A stretch of DNA of 64,000 nt from an uncultured Draconibacterium sp. (GTDB lineage: Bacteria > Bacteroidota > Bacteroidia > Bacteroidales > Prolixibacteraceae). Both the position numbers and the translations under genes were made by a program. Each line of letters starts with the position of its first letter. The stretch's first letter is position 1. A model generated the notes under the pieces. The model did not search any database. It was not told the origin of the DNA and saw only the letters and a list, made by a program, of their open reading frames with translations. Location: NCBI RefSeq assembly GCF_963677155.1, contig NZ_OY781884.1:790001-854000 (forward strand), read 5' to 3'. Positions 37,537-46,261 of the stretch are shown here, one piece after another.

Positions 37537-38208
37537 CTACTGGTTTAATATTCCTCTTGCTTTTTCATTAAGCATAAGGTCTACTTCTGGTCTTAGCTTG
37601 TTCAAAATAACAATGTCGCTTGCATCCCCAAGTACTTCATCTACAATTCCAAAATTCTTGGCTTCCTGCGCATTTAGGTATTTATCTCTTATGAAAAAAT
37701 CTTCGATTTCTTGCCAGGTATGTCCGGTGTTGTTACCCATTAAATGAAACAGTTGTGTTTGAAGCCGTTCCTGTTCCTGAGTTGCAATCCTTACATCTTC
37801 GGTATAACCTTTAGCCCCTCCTCCGGTAGGATGCATGTGAATAGTTGCATGAGGAAGTGCAAACCGGCTGCCTTTCTCTCCTGCACTTAATAAAAATGTT
37901 CCCATACTACCTGTAAATCCGATCGAATAAGTCGATACAGGAGATGAAAGCATTTTCATTGTATCGTAAATGGCTAAACCGGCATAAACTTCCCCTCCCG
38001 GACTTTGTATATATAAACTGATAGGACGCTTTTGGTCAACGCTGTTCAGGTACAATAGTTGGGCAACTACTATTCTTGCAACAGGTTCATTTATTGGCCC
38101 GCCAAGAAAGACAATCCGTTCTTTAAGTAAAAGGCTATAGATATCATAGGCCCGTTCACCACTGCCTGAGTTATCGATTACCATTGGTATTACATTTGCC
38201 TGTATCAT
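37537..38208 (-). CDS. ClpP-family serine protease (accessory paralogue)
   Basis: 223 aa. Clear ClpP fold: YIQSPGGEVYAGLAIYDTM (oxyanion strand), TGSMGTFLLSAG with Ser101, HMHP with His126, and IRDKYLNAQEA with Asp175. These sit at constant +4 from the E. coli mature triad (97/122/171), so the active site is intact. The usual HQPxGG reads HPTGGG. A Gly-rich segment at 127-134 is unusual. It is the last gene of a three-gene operon, 2 nt after an anti-sigma-like gene and behind an ECF sigma factor. No Clp ATPase is nearby, so it would borrow one or act on small peptides. Probably not the housekeeping clpP, which normally neighbours tig and clpX; this is inferred from context. Confidence 0.88.
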   Translation of the reverse strand: MIQANVIPMVIDNSGSGERAYDIYSLLLKERIVFLGGPINEPVARIVVAQLLYLNSVDQKRPISLYIQSPGGEVYAGLAIYDTMKMLSSPVSTYSIGFTGSMGTFLLSAGEKGSRFALPHATIHMHPTGGGAKGYTEDVRIATQEQERLQTQLFHLMGNNTGHTWQEIEDFFIRDKYLNAQEAKNFGIVDEVLGDASDIVILNKLRPEVDLMLNEKARGILNQ

Positions 38209-38210
38209 AC

Positions 38211-38480
38211 TTATCGTTTAAATAATTGATTTATACTTAGCCGGAAGTTCATTTTATCCGGGTTGTTGAATATTTGCTGATGTAAAGTTTCCAGTTCTTC
38301 TTTTAATCTCTCCCGGTGATACATTTTGATCAATTGAAGTGTTTTTTTCTGAAAATAAAGATCTCTCTTCAAGACCGGGTCTATAACAAGCCTTGATTCA
38401 AATAGAAACCGGTCTGCAGGAGAAAGCCTTCCGTTAAGATATTTTTCAATTAATCTTGTGTTATTCTGTGAAGTTTTCAT
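38211..38480 (-). CDS. Small anti-sigma-like protein
   Basis: 89 aa, highly charged and helical, no signal peptide and no membrane segment. The start (RLIEKYLNGRLSPADRFLFE, then SRLVIDPVLKRDL) resembles the N-terminal domain of Bacteroidota anti-sigma factors and their relatives, where LIEKYLxGxLsxeExxxFE is typical, but the zinc and membrane parts are missing. It overlaps the sigma gene by 20 nt and ends 2 nt before clpP, so translation is probably coupled. A role as a soluble sigma antagonist, possibly degraded by the adjacent ClpP, is inference. Confidence 0.65.
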   Translation of the reverse strand: MKTSQNNTRLIEKYLNGRLSPADRFLFESRLVIDPVLKRDLYFQKKTLQLIKMYHRERLKEELETLHQQIFNNPDKMNFRLSINQLFKR

Positions 38481-39018
38481 AAGTCAAAGATTTTTCTTTT
38501 ACTGTATTTCTAACTTTTTCAAGACACTTATATTTCTGTACACTCACTGAATGTTCGTTTGAATAGCCCAGATTACCTGCAATCTCTTTTATTGGTAATT
38601 GCTGGAAATAAAAAGCACGAAGCAAATCCAAGCACCTTTTTCCTGCGATCTTCAAAAAATTGAGTAATCGCTTATTGTTTGTTGTTGGAAAGTAATCGTC
38701 TGGTATTACGATTTCGTTTTCCATGCTGCTTAACGAAATACGATGACTATCCTTTTGGCTTTTTCTAATCCACAGGTGTTTTGAAATACCTAAGATATAC
38801 GCTTTGTCAGATTTAATGGCGTCTACAGGATTTTGAGAATCTCTTTCCATAAAAATCACCAGTGCATCATGAAAGATGTCTTTCGCATCATCAAAAGAAC
38901 CTCCTGTAAAACTAACAAGTCTGGCGACCGCCGGAAAAACCTGCTCATATACTTCTTCCATCTCGTAATTCCCGGATGTTATTATTTCAATATCGGCTAT
39001 TTCTTCTAATGTTTCCAT
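38461..39018 (-). CDS. ECF-type RNA polymerase sigma factor
   Basis: 185 aa. Region 2 is seen around residues 25-80 (FDDAKDIFHDALVIFMERD, AYILGISKHLWIRK), and region 4 around 125-175 with a helix-turn-helix (LRAFYFQQLPIKEIAGNLGY, then VQKYKCLEKVR). The DALVIFME segment is the usual core-binding helix. First gene of the sigma/anti-sigma-like/clpP operon; such sigma factors often activate their own operon. No convincing TTTG-N19-TAnnTTTG promoter was seen upstream, compatible with autoregulation. Targets are unknown. Confidence 0.85.
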   Translation of the reverse strand: METLEEIADIEIITSGNYEMEEVYEQVFPAVARLVSFTGGSFDDAKDIFHDALVIFMERDSQNPVDAIKSDKAYILGISKHLWIRKSQKDSHRISLSSMENEIVIPDDYFPTTNNKRLLNFLKIAGKRCLDLLRAFYFQQLPIKEIAGNLGYSNEHSVSVQKYKCLEKVRNTVKEKSLTYENFTE

Positions 39019-39592
39019 AGAATGTTTCTTTTATAAATAAGTGCGTTTTACTGCCAAAATATCACCCGGAAATTAAAAAAATAATACTGCAAATTTTTAA
39101 GTGGCTTCCTTAGTAAACTGGCTTATCCGGCTTTATAATTTATTCAAATAATTCCTTTTAGCCTGATAATGTAACAAATAGACACATTTTGTTTTATCGT
39201 TTAGAAAACTTTTTGTGTATATTAGGTTATTGTTGAATAATAAAAAAATGGCCCTTATACCAATCTAAAACTAGATTGAATTTAAGTTTAAAAAGATTCT
39301 TAAATTAATGAAGGTAATAAATTATTATGACACCATTCCTCAGGATGTTGTTATCGAAAGTGAAAAAACAGGTGCTATTGCATTGGCCTATTCTTTCAAA
39401 AAAGACATTGGCTTAACACCTTAACAATTTCTCACGCAACAACAAGGATGCTATTGCTGTCTTCCTGTAAAATTAATGATACATTTTGTACGGAATTATA
39501 ATCCAGAACGGTTGCAGTTGCTCGAATGCGGACTTTGGTGTCACAATAATTAATAAAAAAATCTAAAAATAAATTTCATTCAAACATCAATT
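39019..39592. other. Intergenic region with an inverted repeat and a small orphan frame
   Basis: Contains a perfect 7-bp inverted repeat CAATCTA-aaac-TAGATTG (39261-39278), a possible operator. It also holds a 38-codon frame on the plus strand (39308-39424, MKVINYYDTIPQDVV...IGLTP), which has no recognisable family and may be a fragment of a lost gene. Confidence 0.35.
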
Positions 39593-39847
39593 TTGATGAT
39601 GCTATTGTCAATCAGTAGCTTTTTTATTTCATGTACACAAAATGATCTGCTTATAGAAGCAGATACCTGTGTGGAAGATAATTATACGATAACTCTTGGT
39701 AAATACATTAAGAAAATGAACCGGACTCCAATAAATAATCAATCTGCAGTTCGCACCTCTGAATTTAAATTGAAACGATCAAGTCTTTCACCAGAATCAC
39801 TCAACATACCCCTTTCCTGTTGGCTATCAGAACATCAATTTCTATCT
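39593..39847 (+). pseudogene. Probable lipoprotein gene fragment
   Basis: The frame opens with a lipoprotein-like signal (LLSISSFFISCTQNDLL) and continues as a polar sequence (DTCVEDNYTITLGKYIKKMN), then runs into the 3' end of the convergent gene at 39848 without a conserved domain. This looks like the truncated start of a secreted protein. Confidence is low; it could also be chance. Confidence 0.3.
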
Positions 39848-40612
39848 CTAATCCACGTATTCTTTTTTCTCCAGAAAATAGGTTGCTTCTCCCATATCGC
39901 CATTTTCAAGATCGGTCATTTGTACACGAAAAACCAGGTAAGGAAGCGCATTCCTTTTCTTTGGTAGGTCAACCGTGAGTAAATAGGCATTTGTTGACTC
40001 GGTTTCAGACCAGTATTCTTCTACCTCCTGTTTGTTTAATACGGCAACTTCTTCACCGTTTACAGTTACTTTTATTTTCATGTTCTCCGGTGAAGGAGCA
40101 AGGCGAACTTTCCCTTTCGACGGAAGTCCATAATCAAGAGTTCTGGTGAGGCTCATCGGACGGAAGTAAATCATATACCCCGGAGTCCCGCCCTGGATAC
40201 TGAACACATTTATACCGTAAACTTCCAGTCTGTGGTATTGCATATTAAAAACTGTATCCCGGTCAACAATATAGTTCCAGCCCCAGAATTCCAACCGCAA
40301 ATCTTCTGCGGGTAATGTAGAGCCGGTTACAATATATTGCTTCATGTTCAGTGCACTCATGCAGTAATATCGTCCTTTTTTAAGCTTAATCTCGTAATAC
40401 CCTTTTCTATCGGTCGTTGTTTCAGCAACCGCTTTTGTAAAACGTTTGTCTTGCCAGGTAACCGAAACACTGTCAAGCGGATTATTCTGATAATCGGTTA
40501 CATGCCCCGTTATCGTAACATAATCGTCAGAAGTTTGGGCACCTGACACAAATCCCAGCAACATTAAGAGCACCAGAAAAATAAAATTCAAATTCATTAT
40601 GTTAATTTTCAA
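39848..40612 (-). CDS. Secreted protein with carboxypeptidase-like regulatory domain
   Basis: 254 aa. A signal peptide ends at GFVSGAQ; Met6 (MNLNFIF) is a possible alternative start. Residues 32-90 form a CarboxypepD_reg/CNA-B-like beta sandwich (VTITGHVTDYQNNPLDSVSV, TDRKGYYEIKLKKGRYY), common in Bacteroidota surface proteins. The rest (about 100-254) is not recognised. It is the last gene of a chain of lipoprotein genes on the minus strand, separated from the next by 165 bp. Function unknown; exported structural or binding role inferred. Confidence 0.7.
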   Translation of the reverse strand: MKINIMNLNFIFLVLLMLLGFVSGAQTSDDYVTITGHVTDYQNNPLDSVSVTWQDKRFTKAVAETTTDRKGYYEIKLKKGRYYCMSALNMKQYIVTGSTLPAEDLRLEFWGWNYIVDRDTVFNMQYHRLEVYGINVFSIQGGTPGYMIYFRPMSLTRTLDYGLPSKGKVRLAPSPENMKIKVTVNGEEVAVLNKQEVEEYWSETESTNAYLLTVDLPKKRNALPYLVFRVQMTDLENGDMGEATYFLEKKEYVD

Positions 40613-40777
40613 CTATTAATCAATGTTTTTTCTTTTTGTTTTAGAATATTGGAAAAAACGCTTCTCACTTATTTCGAATGAGATATATAATATTCAGAAA
40701 GAATAAGAAGCCAACCAATACTAATACCAACGGTTCATTGATCGATAATTTGTTTCTTACTTCTAAGTCGGTAAAAT

Positions 40778-41614
40778 TTAGTTTAACACACCTATCGGAA
40801 TTTCAATTTGTTCAAATTTACCGTCAAGTTGGTAGCTTGAATTAACTCCCTTCATTGTAATGGCCTCGCCCCGAAGACTGTCAGGATAAGCTTTGGCAAT
40901 GGTTTCCCATCCGAGGTTCAGTTTTTTATCCAATCGGTGCCGCAAAAATTCGCTACTTTGGGTAATTTCAAATTTATGGGGAGTTGGGGTTGCAGAGGTA
41001 CCATCTGCCAATTCTCCGCTTTCATCTTCTGGATATGTCAATGTCAAATAGTATTTATCATTTTCCATTGTAAAAGAATAAGTGCCTTTCCCCTGTATTT
41101 CGATACCATTACTTGTTAGTGAGTTTTCACCGCTTCTATCTGCAAAATATACGTCCCGCTCCTTGTTATTAATGAGAAAAACAAAAGGAATTTTGCTAAG
41201 AACCGGGTGTTCATTTTCCATAATCTTGGAGATAGATTCATCCCAATAAAGAGTAGATATCCGAAGAGCCTCGTAGTTGTCTGTTACTTTGACTGACAGA
41301 CTTGCTGTTTCTCCGGTTCGGTTATCTGTGATCGAGAGTATTGATTCCCCCGTTAGTAAGCCCCGAACGAGGAACATCCCCGCGGGGTTTGACCAACCTT
41401 CCTCTTCCGAAGCCGAAAGCATATAAGGATTTTCTACATGAAGAGAATAATTGCCGGAACCTGTTTGCGGCCCAATATAACGAGTACCGTGTATGGGAAC
41501 TTCATAAGCCACATTATAAAAACTAAGAGGTTCGGGGTCATCATCATTGCAAGCCCCTATAGAAAGAGTTATAAACGTTAGGAATAGTAATTTAAATACG
41601 TTTTTTGTTTTCAT
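40778..41614 (-). CDS. Lipoprotein of unknown function
   Basis: 278 aa. Signal with lipobox LSIGAC (Cys22) followed by NDDDPEP, the Asp-rich +2 pattern linked in Bacteroidota to surface export of lipoproteins. The region about 60-110 (LLTGESILSITDNRTGETAS, LSVKVTDNYEALRI) resembles a bacterial Ig-like (BIG2) repeat. No enzyme motif was found. It is one of four lipoprotein genes in the same direction with gaps of 13-64 nt, so probably an operon. Confidence 0.75.
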   Translation of the reverse strand: MKTKNVFKLLFLTFITLSIGACNDDDPEPLSFYNVAYEVPIHGTRYIGPQTGSGNYSLHVENPYMLSASEEEGWSNPAGMFLVRGLLTGESILSITDNRTGETASLSVKVTDNYEALRISTLYWDESISKIMENEHPVLSKIPFVFLINNKERDVYFADRSGENSLTSNGIEIQGKGTYSFTMENDKYYLTLTYPEDESGELADGTSATPTPHKFEITQSSEFLRHRLDKKLNLGWETIAKAYPDSLRGEAITMKGVNSSYQLDGKFEQIEIPIGVLN

Positions 41615-41646
41615 AGTATTTGATTTTTTAGTTATTTGTTTTTCAT

Positions 41647-42024
41647 CTATTTTGCAAAGACTTTATTGTTTTTTGCATAAAATCCCTTACAAAATATAGA
41701 GTATCCGTATGCATCTTTTTTATGAAATGGCTTATTCATAAATTCTTTCAAATCATCAAAAGAGCTAGCAAAGGCATTTTGGGGAAATATAGCACCTACA
41801 TAAATATACGGTGGATTAGCAAGCGGCCATCCTTGTATTCCGATATACTTTGTTCCAATAAAAATATCTGTGTTCTCGGCACTGTTATCAATGAAACGAT
41901 CCCATTGAAGAGAAAAACTCTTCGGTTCTGGAGGTGAAGTCCCCTCTATTTCGTCCTTGTCACAACTGCTTACCATAAGTAGTAAGACAATGCAAGCCAA
42001 AATACTTCTAATTCCTGTTTTCAT
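41647..42024 (-). CDS. Small lipoprotein of unknown function
   Basis: 125 aa. Lipobox LMVSSC (Cys21) followed by DKDE, then a Pro/Glu linker and a domain rich in aromatic residues (NPPYIYVGAIFPQNAFASSF). No family recognised. It lies 13 nt downstream of the 329-aa lipoprotein gene and 32 nt upstream of the 278-aa one, so all three should be co-expressed. Confidence 0.75.
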   Translation of the reverse strand: MKTGIRSILACIVLLLMVSSCDKDEIEGTSPPEPKSFSLQWDRFIDNSAENTDIFIGTKYIGIQGWPLANPPYIYVGAIFPQNAFASSFDDLKEFMNKPFHKKDAYGYSIFCKGFYAKNNKVFAK

Positions 42025-42037
42025 GGTATTTGTTTTT

Positions 42038-43027
42038 CTACTCTGTTTTTCTGATTGATTTAACTAACGCCTGTCCTTCATCATACAACTCATAAGCGTA
42101 CATCGAAGAAGAGAGCTCGAAAGAGAACTCGCCCAATTTTTCTGAAACTGCTTTGATTTGTTTTCCTCCATCAAAGTTTTCCTTGAATTCAAACCAGTAT
42201 TTTCCCCGGTCGGATGATGGTAAATTGTCATTAGCTAAAGAATGGAAGGTGGCAACCACCGCTTTATCTCCTGCTGTAGTAAGCAGAGGTACATTTTGTT
42301 CGCCGGAATAGAGGTGCAGTTTATTCTCTTCTGTTTCCTTAGGCGAAAGTGTTTTTCCACTTGCAATAAAGAATGCTGATGGGATACTATCTACACCTAC
42401 AGTTAAACTGTAATCATAAAAATCCGGAACTTTATCAGCATCGGTAAATTCAAAAATAAGGTCGGTCGTCATCTTTTCTAAATCCAACGTCACAGGCTGA
42501 TTTGCCCCATCAATTGCTGATACTTCAAATTCGGTAGTCGCATAATGAACGTAATCGTTGGGAATTTGCATCACTGCCTCATCGTAATTTTTTGTCAAAG
42601 ACTCAAAAAATGTCAGAACATCAGAGCCAGTAACCGCGAAATCTTTAAACGCCACAAACGTGATGTAATATTTTCCTTCCGGCAAGGAGTCTGTCACTAC
42701 AGCAATGTTGTCTGTTGTAATATTTTTTACAGAAGAGTCATCCATATTACGAAGCTTTATATATTTTCCCTCGCTCTGCTGGTGAATTACATAAACCAAG
42801 GTATTTACATCGGCTATTCCGTAGTCAACATCAACCAAAACCTGTCCGGTGTTGTCGTCAGTTATTTTATGGGCATAGTTTTGTGTAATGTTGAACGTTG
42901 TTTTGTACAAAGTTTCGGGAAGAAGCGGAGGCTCCGAATTAGGATCATCATCATCCTCATTGCACGAAACAACCGTAATGGAGAAAAACAAAAAGAGAAT
43001 TGCTTTGAGTATGGTTATTAATTTCAT
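42038..43027 (-). CDS. Fimbrillin/Mfa2-like lipoprotein (tentative)
   Basis: 329 aa. Lipobox ITVVSC (Cys22) followed by NEDDDD. Two beta-rich parts follow. The first, with DVNTLVYVIHQQSEGKYIKL and LPEGKYYITFVAF, resembles the N-terminal domain of FimB/Mfa2-type fimbrial subunits, where a short name-value strand pair and an LpxGxYxv strand are typical. The match is weak, and the region after 190 is unassigned. It lies directly downstream of a Crp/Fnr regulator gene (64 bp) and heads the trio of lipoprotein genes. Confidence 0.6.
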   Translation of the reverse strand: MKLITILKAILFLFFSITVVSCNEDDDDPNSEPPLLPETLYKTTFNITQNYAHKITDDNTGQVLVDVDYGIADVNTLVYVIHQQSEGKYIKLRNMDDSSVKNITTDNIAVVTDSLPEGKYYITFVAFKDFAVTGSDVLTFFESLTKNYDEAVMQIPNDYVHYATTEFEVSAIDGANQPVTLDLEKMTTDLIFEFTDADKVPDFYDYSLTVGVDSIPSAFFIASGKTLSPKETEENKLHLYSGEQNVPLLTTAGDKAVVATFHSLANDNLPSSDRGKYWFEFKENFDGGKQIKAVSEKLGEFSFELSSSMYAYELYDEGQALVKSIRKTE

Positions 43028-43091
43028 GGTAATCTATTTTTATAAAAAAGACAAATGTAATTATGCAGAATCTCGAAACCCTTGACTCAAG

Positions 43092-43664
43092 TCAAGAGTT
43101 CTCGGCCAGCAATATTTTTTTTCGTATCCGACTTAGTGTTTCTGGTTCAATTTTAATAAATGAAGCTATTTCTCGTAATGTGATCAGGTCCAAAATATCA
43201 GGATATTGTGCCAACAGTTTCAGATACCGTTCCTTTGGAGAATCACAATACAAGGAAACCAACCTGCCGTAAATATCTTCGAAAAGGGTTTCTGCTAATT
43301 GTCCTCTGATATTTTTTATGTGATGTTGATAGAACTCATTGAGTTCATCGTGACTGACGCACAGTACGACACTGCTTCTAATTGCCTGTATATCGACAAT
43401 TGCCTTTTTTTGAGACTGAAAAGATCCGTAATCAACAACAAAGTCATTTTCAAAACTGTAGCCAATGATTTGCTCCTTTCCCTTAGAAGTGGATCCCAAA
43501 TATCGGAAGCCACCTTCCCTGATAAAACCTGCATGATCATGTTTTTGTCCCTGTCGCACAAAGAAATCATTCTTCTTGTATTCTTTTACAGTACCTTTCC
43601 CGAGAAAGAAATTCTTCACGTCTGCAATTTCATCCAATTCCAGGTATTTATTCAGAAAAGCCAT
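43092..43664 (-). CDS. Crp/Fnr-family regulator A
   Basis: 190 aa, cytoplasmic. The cyclic-nucleotide-binding fold covers about 10-115 (FFVRQGQKHDHAGFIREGGF, KGKEQIIGYSFENDFV), with no cysteine cluster of the FNR type. A C-terminal helix-turn-helix is visible near 165-185 (LREIASFIKIEPETLSRIR). The LSRIRKK ending is typical of Bacteroidota Crp-like regulators. It lies between two lipoprotein genes and is a clear paralogue of the regulator at 44676. Likely controls the neighbouring lipoproteins, by inference. Confidence 0.85.
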   Translation of the reverse strand: MAFLNKYLELDEIADVKNFFLGKGTVKEYKKNDFFVRQGQKHDHAGFIREGGFRYLGSTSKGKEQIIGYSFENDFVVDYGSFQSQKKAIVDIQAIRSSVVLCVSHDELNEFYQHHIKNIRGQLAETLFEDIYGRLVSLYCDSPKERYLKLLAQYPDILDLITLREIASFIKIEPETLSRIRKKILLAENS

Positions 43665-43733
43665 ATCCGACTAGTTATTTGATGGAAACTGATTTGGTGT
43701 AAAAGCGTTTATTTCAACGATGATATGTTAATG

Positions 43734-44627
43734 CTAATTTACGACAACATTAACCGCCGAGGTTTGCCCGGTGACTTCGTCGGTAACAATCAGTTTTGTT
43801 TTTCCACTTTTTAAGGGAGTCACTCGAACTTCAGCCGAATTGTTTTGCTGATCAAAATGGTCATCACTTGTCGTAACAGACTTGACTATGGCTATCTTTT
43901 CGTCAACTACTTTAGCTGAATAGTGGCCGCTTCCCCGCCAGATAGAAATTCCATTAACTCCGGCAATAAACGGAAGGTTAAAAGTTAGCTGGCTGTTTTC
44001 CGATTCCGGAATAAATAAATCATACTCATCGACCACAAAAACACGGGCAGAAAAGATTACGACTTTTCCCTTGCAGATATTGAACGAAGTGCTGCCAACG
44101 GCTTTCGCTTCTACTTTGAATTTATTCCCCATTTCAACACTGGAAGAAACAGTAGCTACTCCATCGTTATCGATAACAGCACTGTTATCAACTACTACGT
44201 TATAATTCTTATCAAACGTGAATGATAAACCAAACTTCCGGCTCTCCCCTTTCTTAAGATATACTCCTACGTCCATCAAAAAACTCTCGTAAGAAATTGC
44301 TTCCCGCACATTAACATCGATTGTTTTTGTGTTTTCTTCTCCTTCGTCATTAAAAATAACGACTGAGACAGCAGCGGTTCCTTGATTGTGCCCGATGATA
44401 TAAAAAATATTCTTATCATTTTCGTCGTAAAGTATTTCCGCAATGTCAGAGTTAGTGGAGGTAACGGTCAATGAACCTTCGCCTCTGTCGATTCGGATTT
44501 CAGCATAACTGGTTTCATTGTCAAGTGTGCAGGATTCAGTATTCAGTTGGAGTTTTATTCCGTCGTCATCTTTCTCGCAGGCAAATAATGTAACTGCCAG
44601 CACTAAAAGGAATAGTGATTTTTTCAT
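43734..44627 (-). CDS. Lipoprotein with Ig-like (BIG2-type) repeats
   Basis: 297 aa. Lipobox TLFAC (Cys17) followed by EKDDD. Beta-rich, with stretches like NSDIAEILYDENDKNIFYII and GTAAVSVVIFNDEGEENTKT at about 58-105 and a second similar part at about 225-297 (SAEVRVTPLKSGKTKLIVTD), as in BIG2 repeats. Binding or structural role inferred. It lies between the two Crp/Fnr genes, 48 bp after regulator B. Confidence 0.72.
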   Translation of the reverse strand: MKKSLFLLVLAVTLFACEKDDDGIKLQLNTESCTLDNETSYAEIRIDRGEGSLTVTSTNSDIAEILYDENDKNIFYIIGHNQGTAAVSVVIFNDEGEENTKTIDVNVREAISYESFLMDVGVYLKKGESRKFGLSFTFDKNYNVVVDNSAVIDNDGVATVSSSVEMGNKFKVEAKAVGSTSFNICKGKVVIFSARVFVVDEYDLFIPESENSQLTFNLPFIAGVNGISIWRGSGHYSAKVVDEKIAIVKSVTTSDDHFDQQNNSAEVRVTPLKSGKTKLIVTDEVTGQTSAVNVVVN

Positions 44628-44675
44628 GGTTTCTGTTTTCTCTAAAATTCTTTGTAAAGATAGACAGACAGAATC

Positions 44676-45260
44676 TCAAAACTCTTGATTCAAATCAAGG
44701 TTCTTTAGTTTCTTACGGATTCGGCTTAATGTCTCAGGCGTAACTTTTATTAACGAAGCTATTTCTTTCAGACTTACTAAATTTAAAATGTCAGAGTAAC
44801 GGTCAATAAGCTTTATATAACGTTCTTCGGGTGTGTCGCAGTACATTGAAAGCAGCCGGGTGCCAAAATCGTTAAGCAGAGCTTCTGCTACTTTACTCCT
44901 GAGGTCAGGAATTCCACAGCATTCAAAATATGCATTAAGCTGATCATAGGTAAGTGAGAGTACTGTGCTTTTTTTTATAGATTGGGTATCAATAGCAGGA
45001 GGCTCCTGAACCTGGAACGTTGCATAATCTACAACAAAATCACTTTCGAAACTATAACCAACTATTTGTTCTTTCCCTTCCGAAGAATATCCCAGATATC
45101 TGAATCCACCTTCGAGAATAAATCCAATATGGTTATGGCGTTGTCCCCGGCGCATGAAAAATTCATTCCTTTTGTATTCTTTAGGAATTCCTTCTGCTTC
45201 AAAAAACTGTCGTATTCCAACAATTCCTTCAAGCTCCATATATTTTTTTAGAATTGGCAT
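44676..45260 (-). CDS. Crp/Fnr-family regulator B
   Basis: 194 aa. Same domain plan as regulator A: nucleotide-binding fold (FFMRRGQRHNHIGFILEGGF, EGKEQIVGYSFESDFVVDY) and HTH (LKEIASLIKVTPETLSRIR). The two share most residues across the ligand fold, so they arose by duplication, but their recognition helices differ (KIEPET versus KVTPET). First gene of the minus-strand series. No cAMP pathway can be judged from this window. Confidence 0.85.
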   Translation of the reverse strand: MPILKKYMELEGIVGIRQFFEAEGIPKEYKRNEFFMRRGQRHNHIGFILEGGFRYLGYSSEGKEQIVGYSFESDFVVDYATFQVQEPPAIDTQSIKKSTVLSLTYDQLNAYFECCGIPDLRSKVAEALLNDFGTRLLSMYCDTPEERYIKLIDRYSDILNLVSLKEIASLIKVTPETLSRIRKKLKNLDLNQEF

Positions 45261-46261
45261 GCTACATTAGTTGATCTGTTAATATCTGTATTACACAATT
45301 AGAACTAATAATTTTCAGAATGGCTGCCTTGGTACTTGTCAAGCAGTTTTCCTTCAGCCAATTTAAATTTTAGGGGCATAGTATTACCCCTAGATATATA
45401 AAAAATAATTTATGTTTATGAGATACAAAAAGCTTGCCCTTTTTGCAAGGCAATATCCGAATACCTCACATCCTGACATTTTAACCAACGATAAAAGAGG
45501 AGTTAAGCATTTTCTCACTTAAAGTCAGGTAAATTTCACAAAATAAAAAGGTTTCTCAGAAACATTAATTCCGCCATTATATGGTTCTAAACTTGTTCTG
45601 TAGAGTTCCCCTAAGCGGGAGTTTTATCTGAAATGATAGAATCCCTTTTTATGTACTCCTCTCCCCTTTGCTATTTTAAGGATTGGAGAAAAATATATCT
45701 TATCCTTGTGGTTCGAACTCGGTCTGATTCTCGTTAATGTTTCATCACCGCTCTATGAAAGGTTCATCAGAGGATGATAAAGTTTAATCGTTAGGTGAAA
45801 CCGACTACTCGAAACACCGCCAATCACCATTATTTCGATACCATTTCGAGCGCCATTTGAGCTCCGTCAACTAAATATATATCATAAAAATCTACCCGGA
45901 AAAGCAACATATATTATATGATAAAAATCCGTACTATTTAATAAACTATCCAACAATACATTAACTTTTCGTTCATCAAAAATATCCTCTAAAATTTGCA
46001 TATACCAAAGCTTACACCTACATTTGGGTTATACAAAACGAGTTCATTGAGAAAGAAAATATTTTCCGCATTGATCAATAAATTGGTAAACTCAACAGAA
46101 AAAATTTAACCGAGTAAGCTCTTTATGGTTGTAAAAGCAGGCCTTGTAGTCCCGATTTATCGGGATGAGTCTTCGGACCGGTGGAAGTTTGATCAGCCGG
46201 GCACTCAAATCCTGTTATACAGGGGTTTTACACAATAGATTAGTGCGGATTTTTTTTGTCC
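45261..46261. other. Gene-free kilobase between accessory region and core genes
   Basis: No supported gene in 1 kb. Seen here: a TAGGGG...CCCCTA hairpin (45371-45392), a 36-codon frame (45412-45522) without recognisable family, and a perfect 6-bp hairpin TCCCGA-ttta-TCGGGA (46150-46165) not followed by a T-run. The many stops and lack of long frames suggest decayed DNA at the edge of an accessory segment. Confidence 0.45.

Noticed and set aside
45412-45522. 36-codon frame in the gene-free kilobase
   Set aside because: Short, without a recognised family or neighbouring partner; kept only as a note.
45710-45740. tRNA-like GGTTCGAACTC
   Set aside because: Only a T-loop-like motif; no acceptor, D or anticodon stem can be formed around it, so it is not a tRNA or a clear attachment copy.
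46150-46165. Hairpin TCCCGA-ttta-TCGGGA as a terminator of lnt
   Set aside because: No T-run follows on either strand, and it lies 97 bp past the stop.
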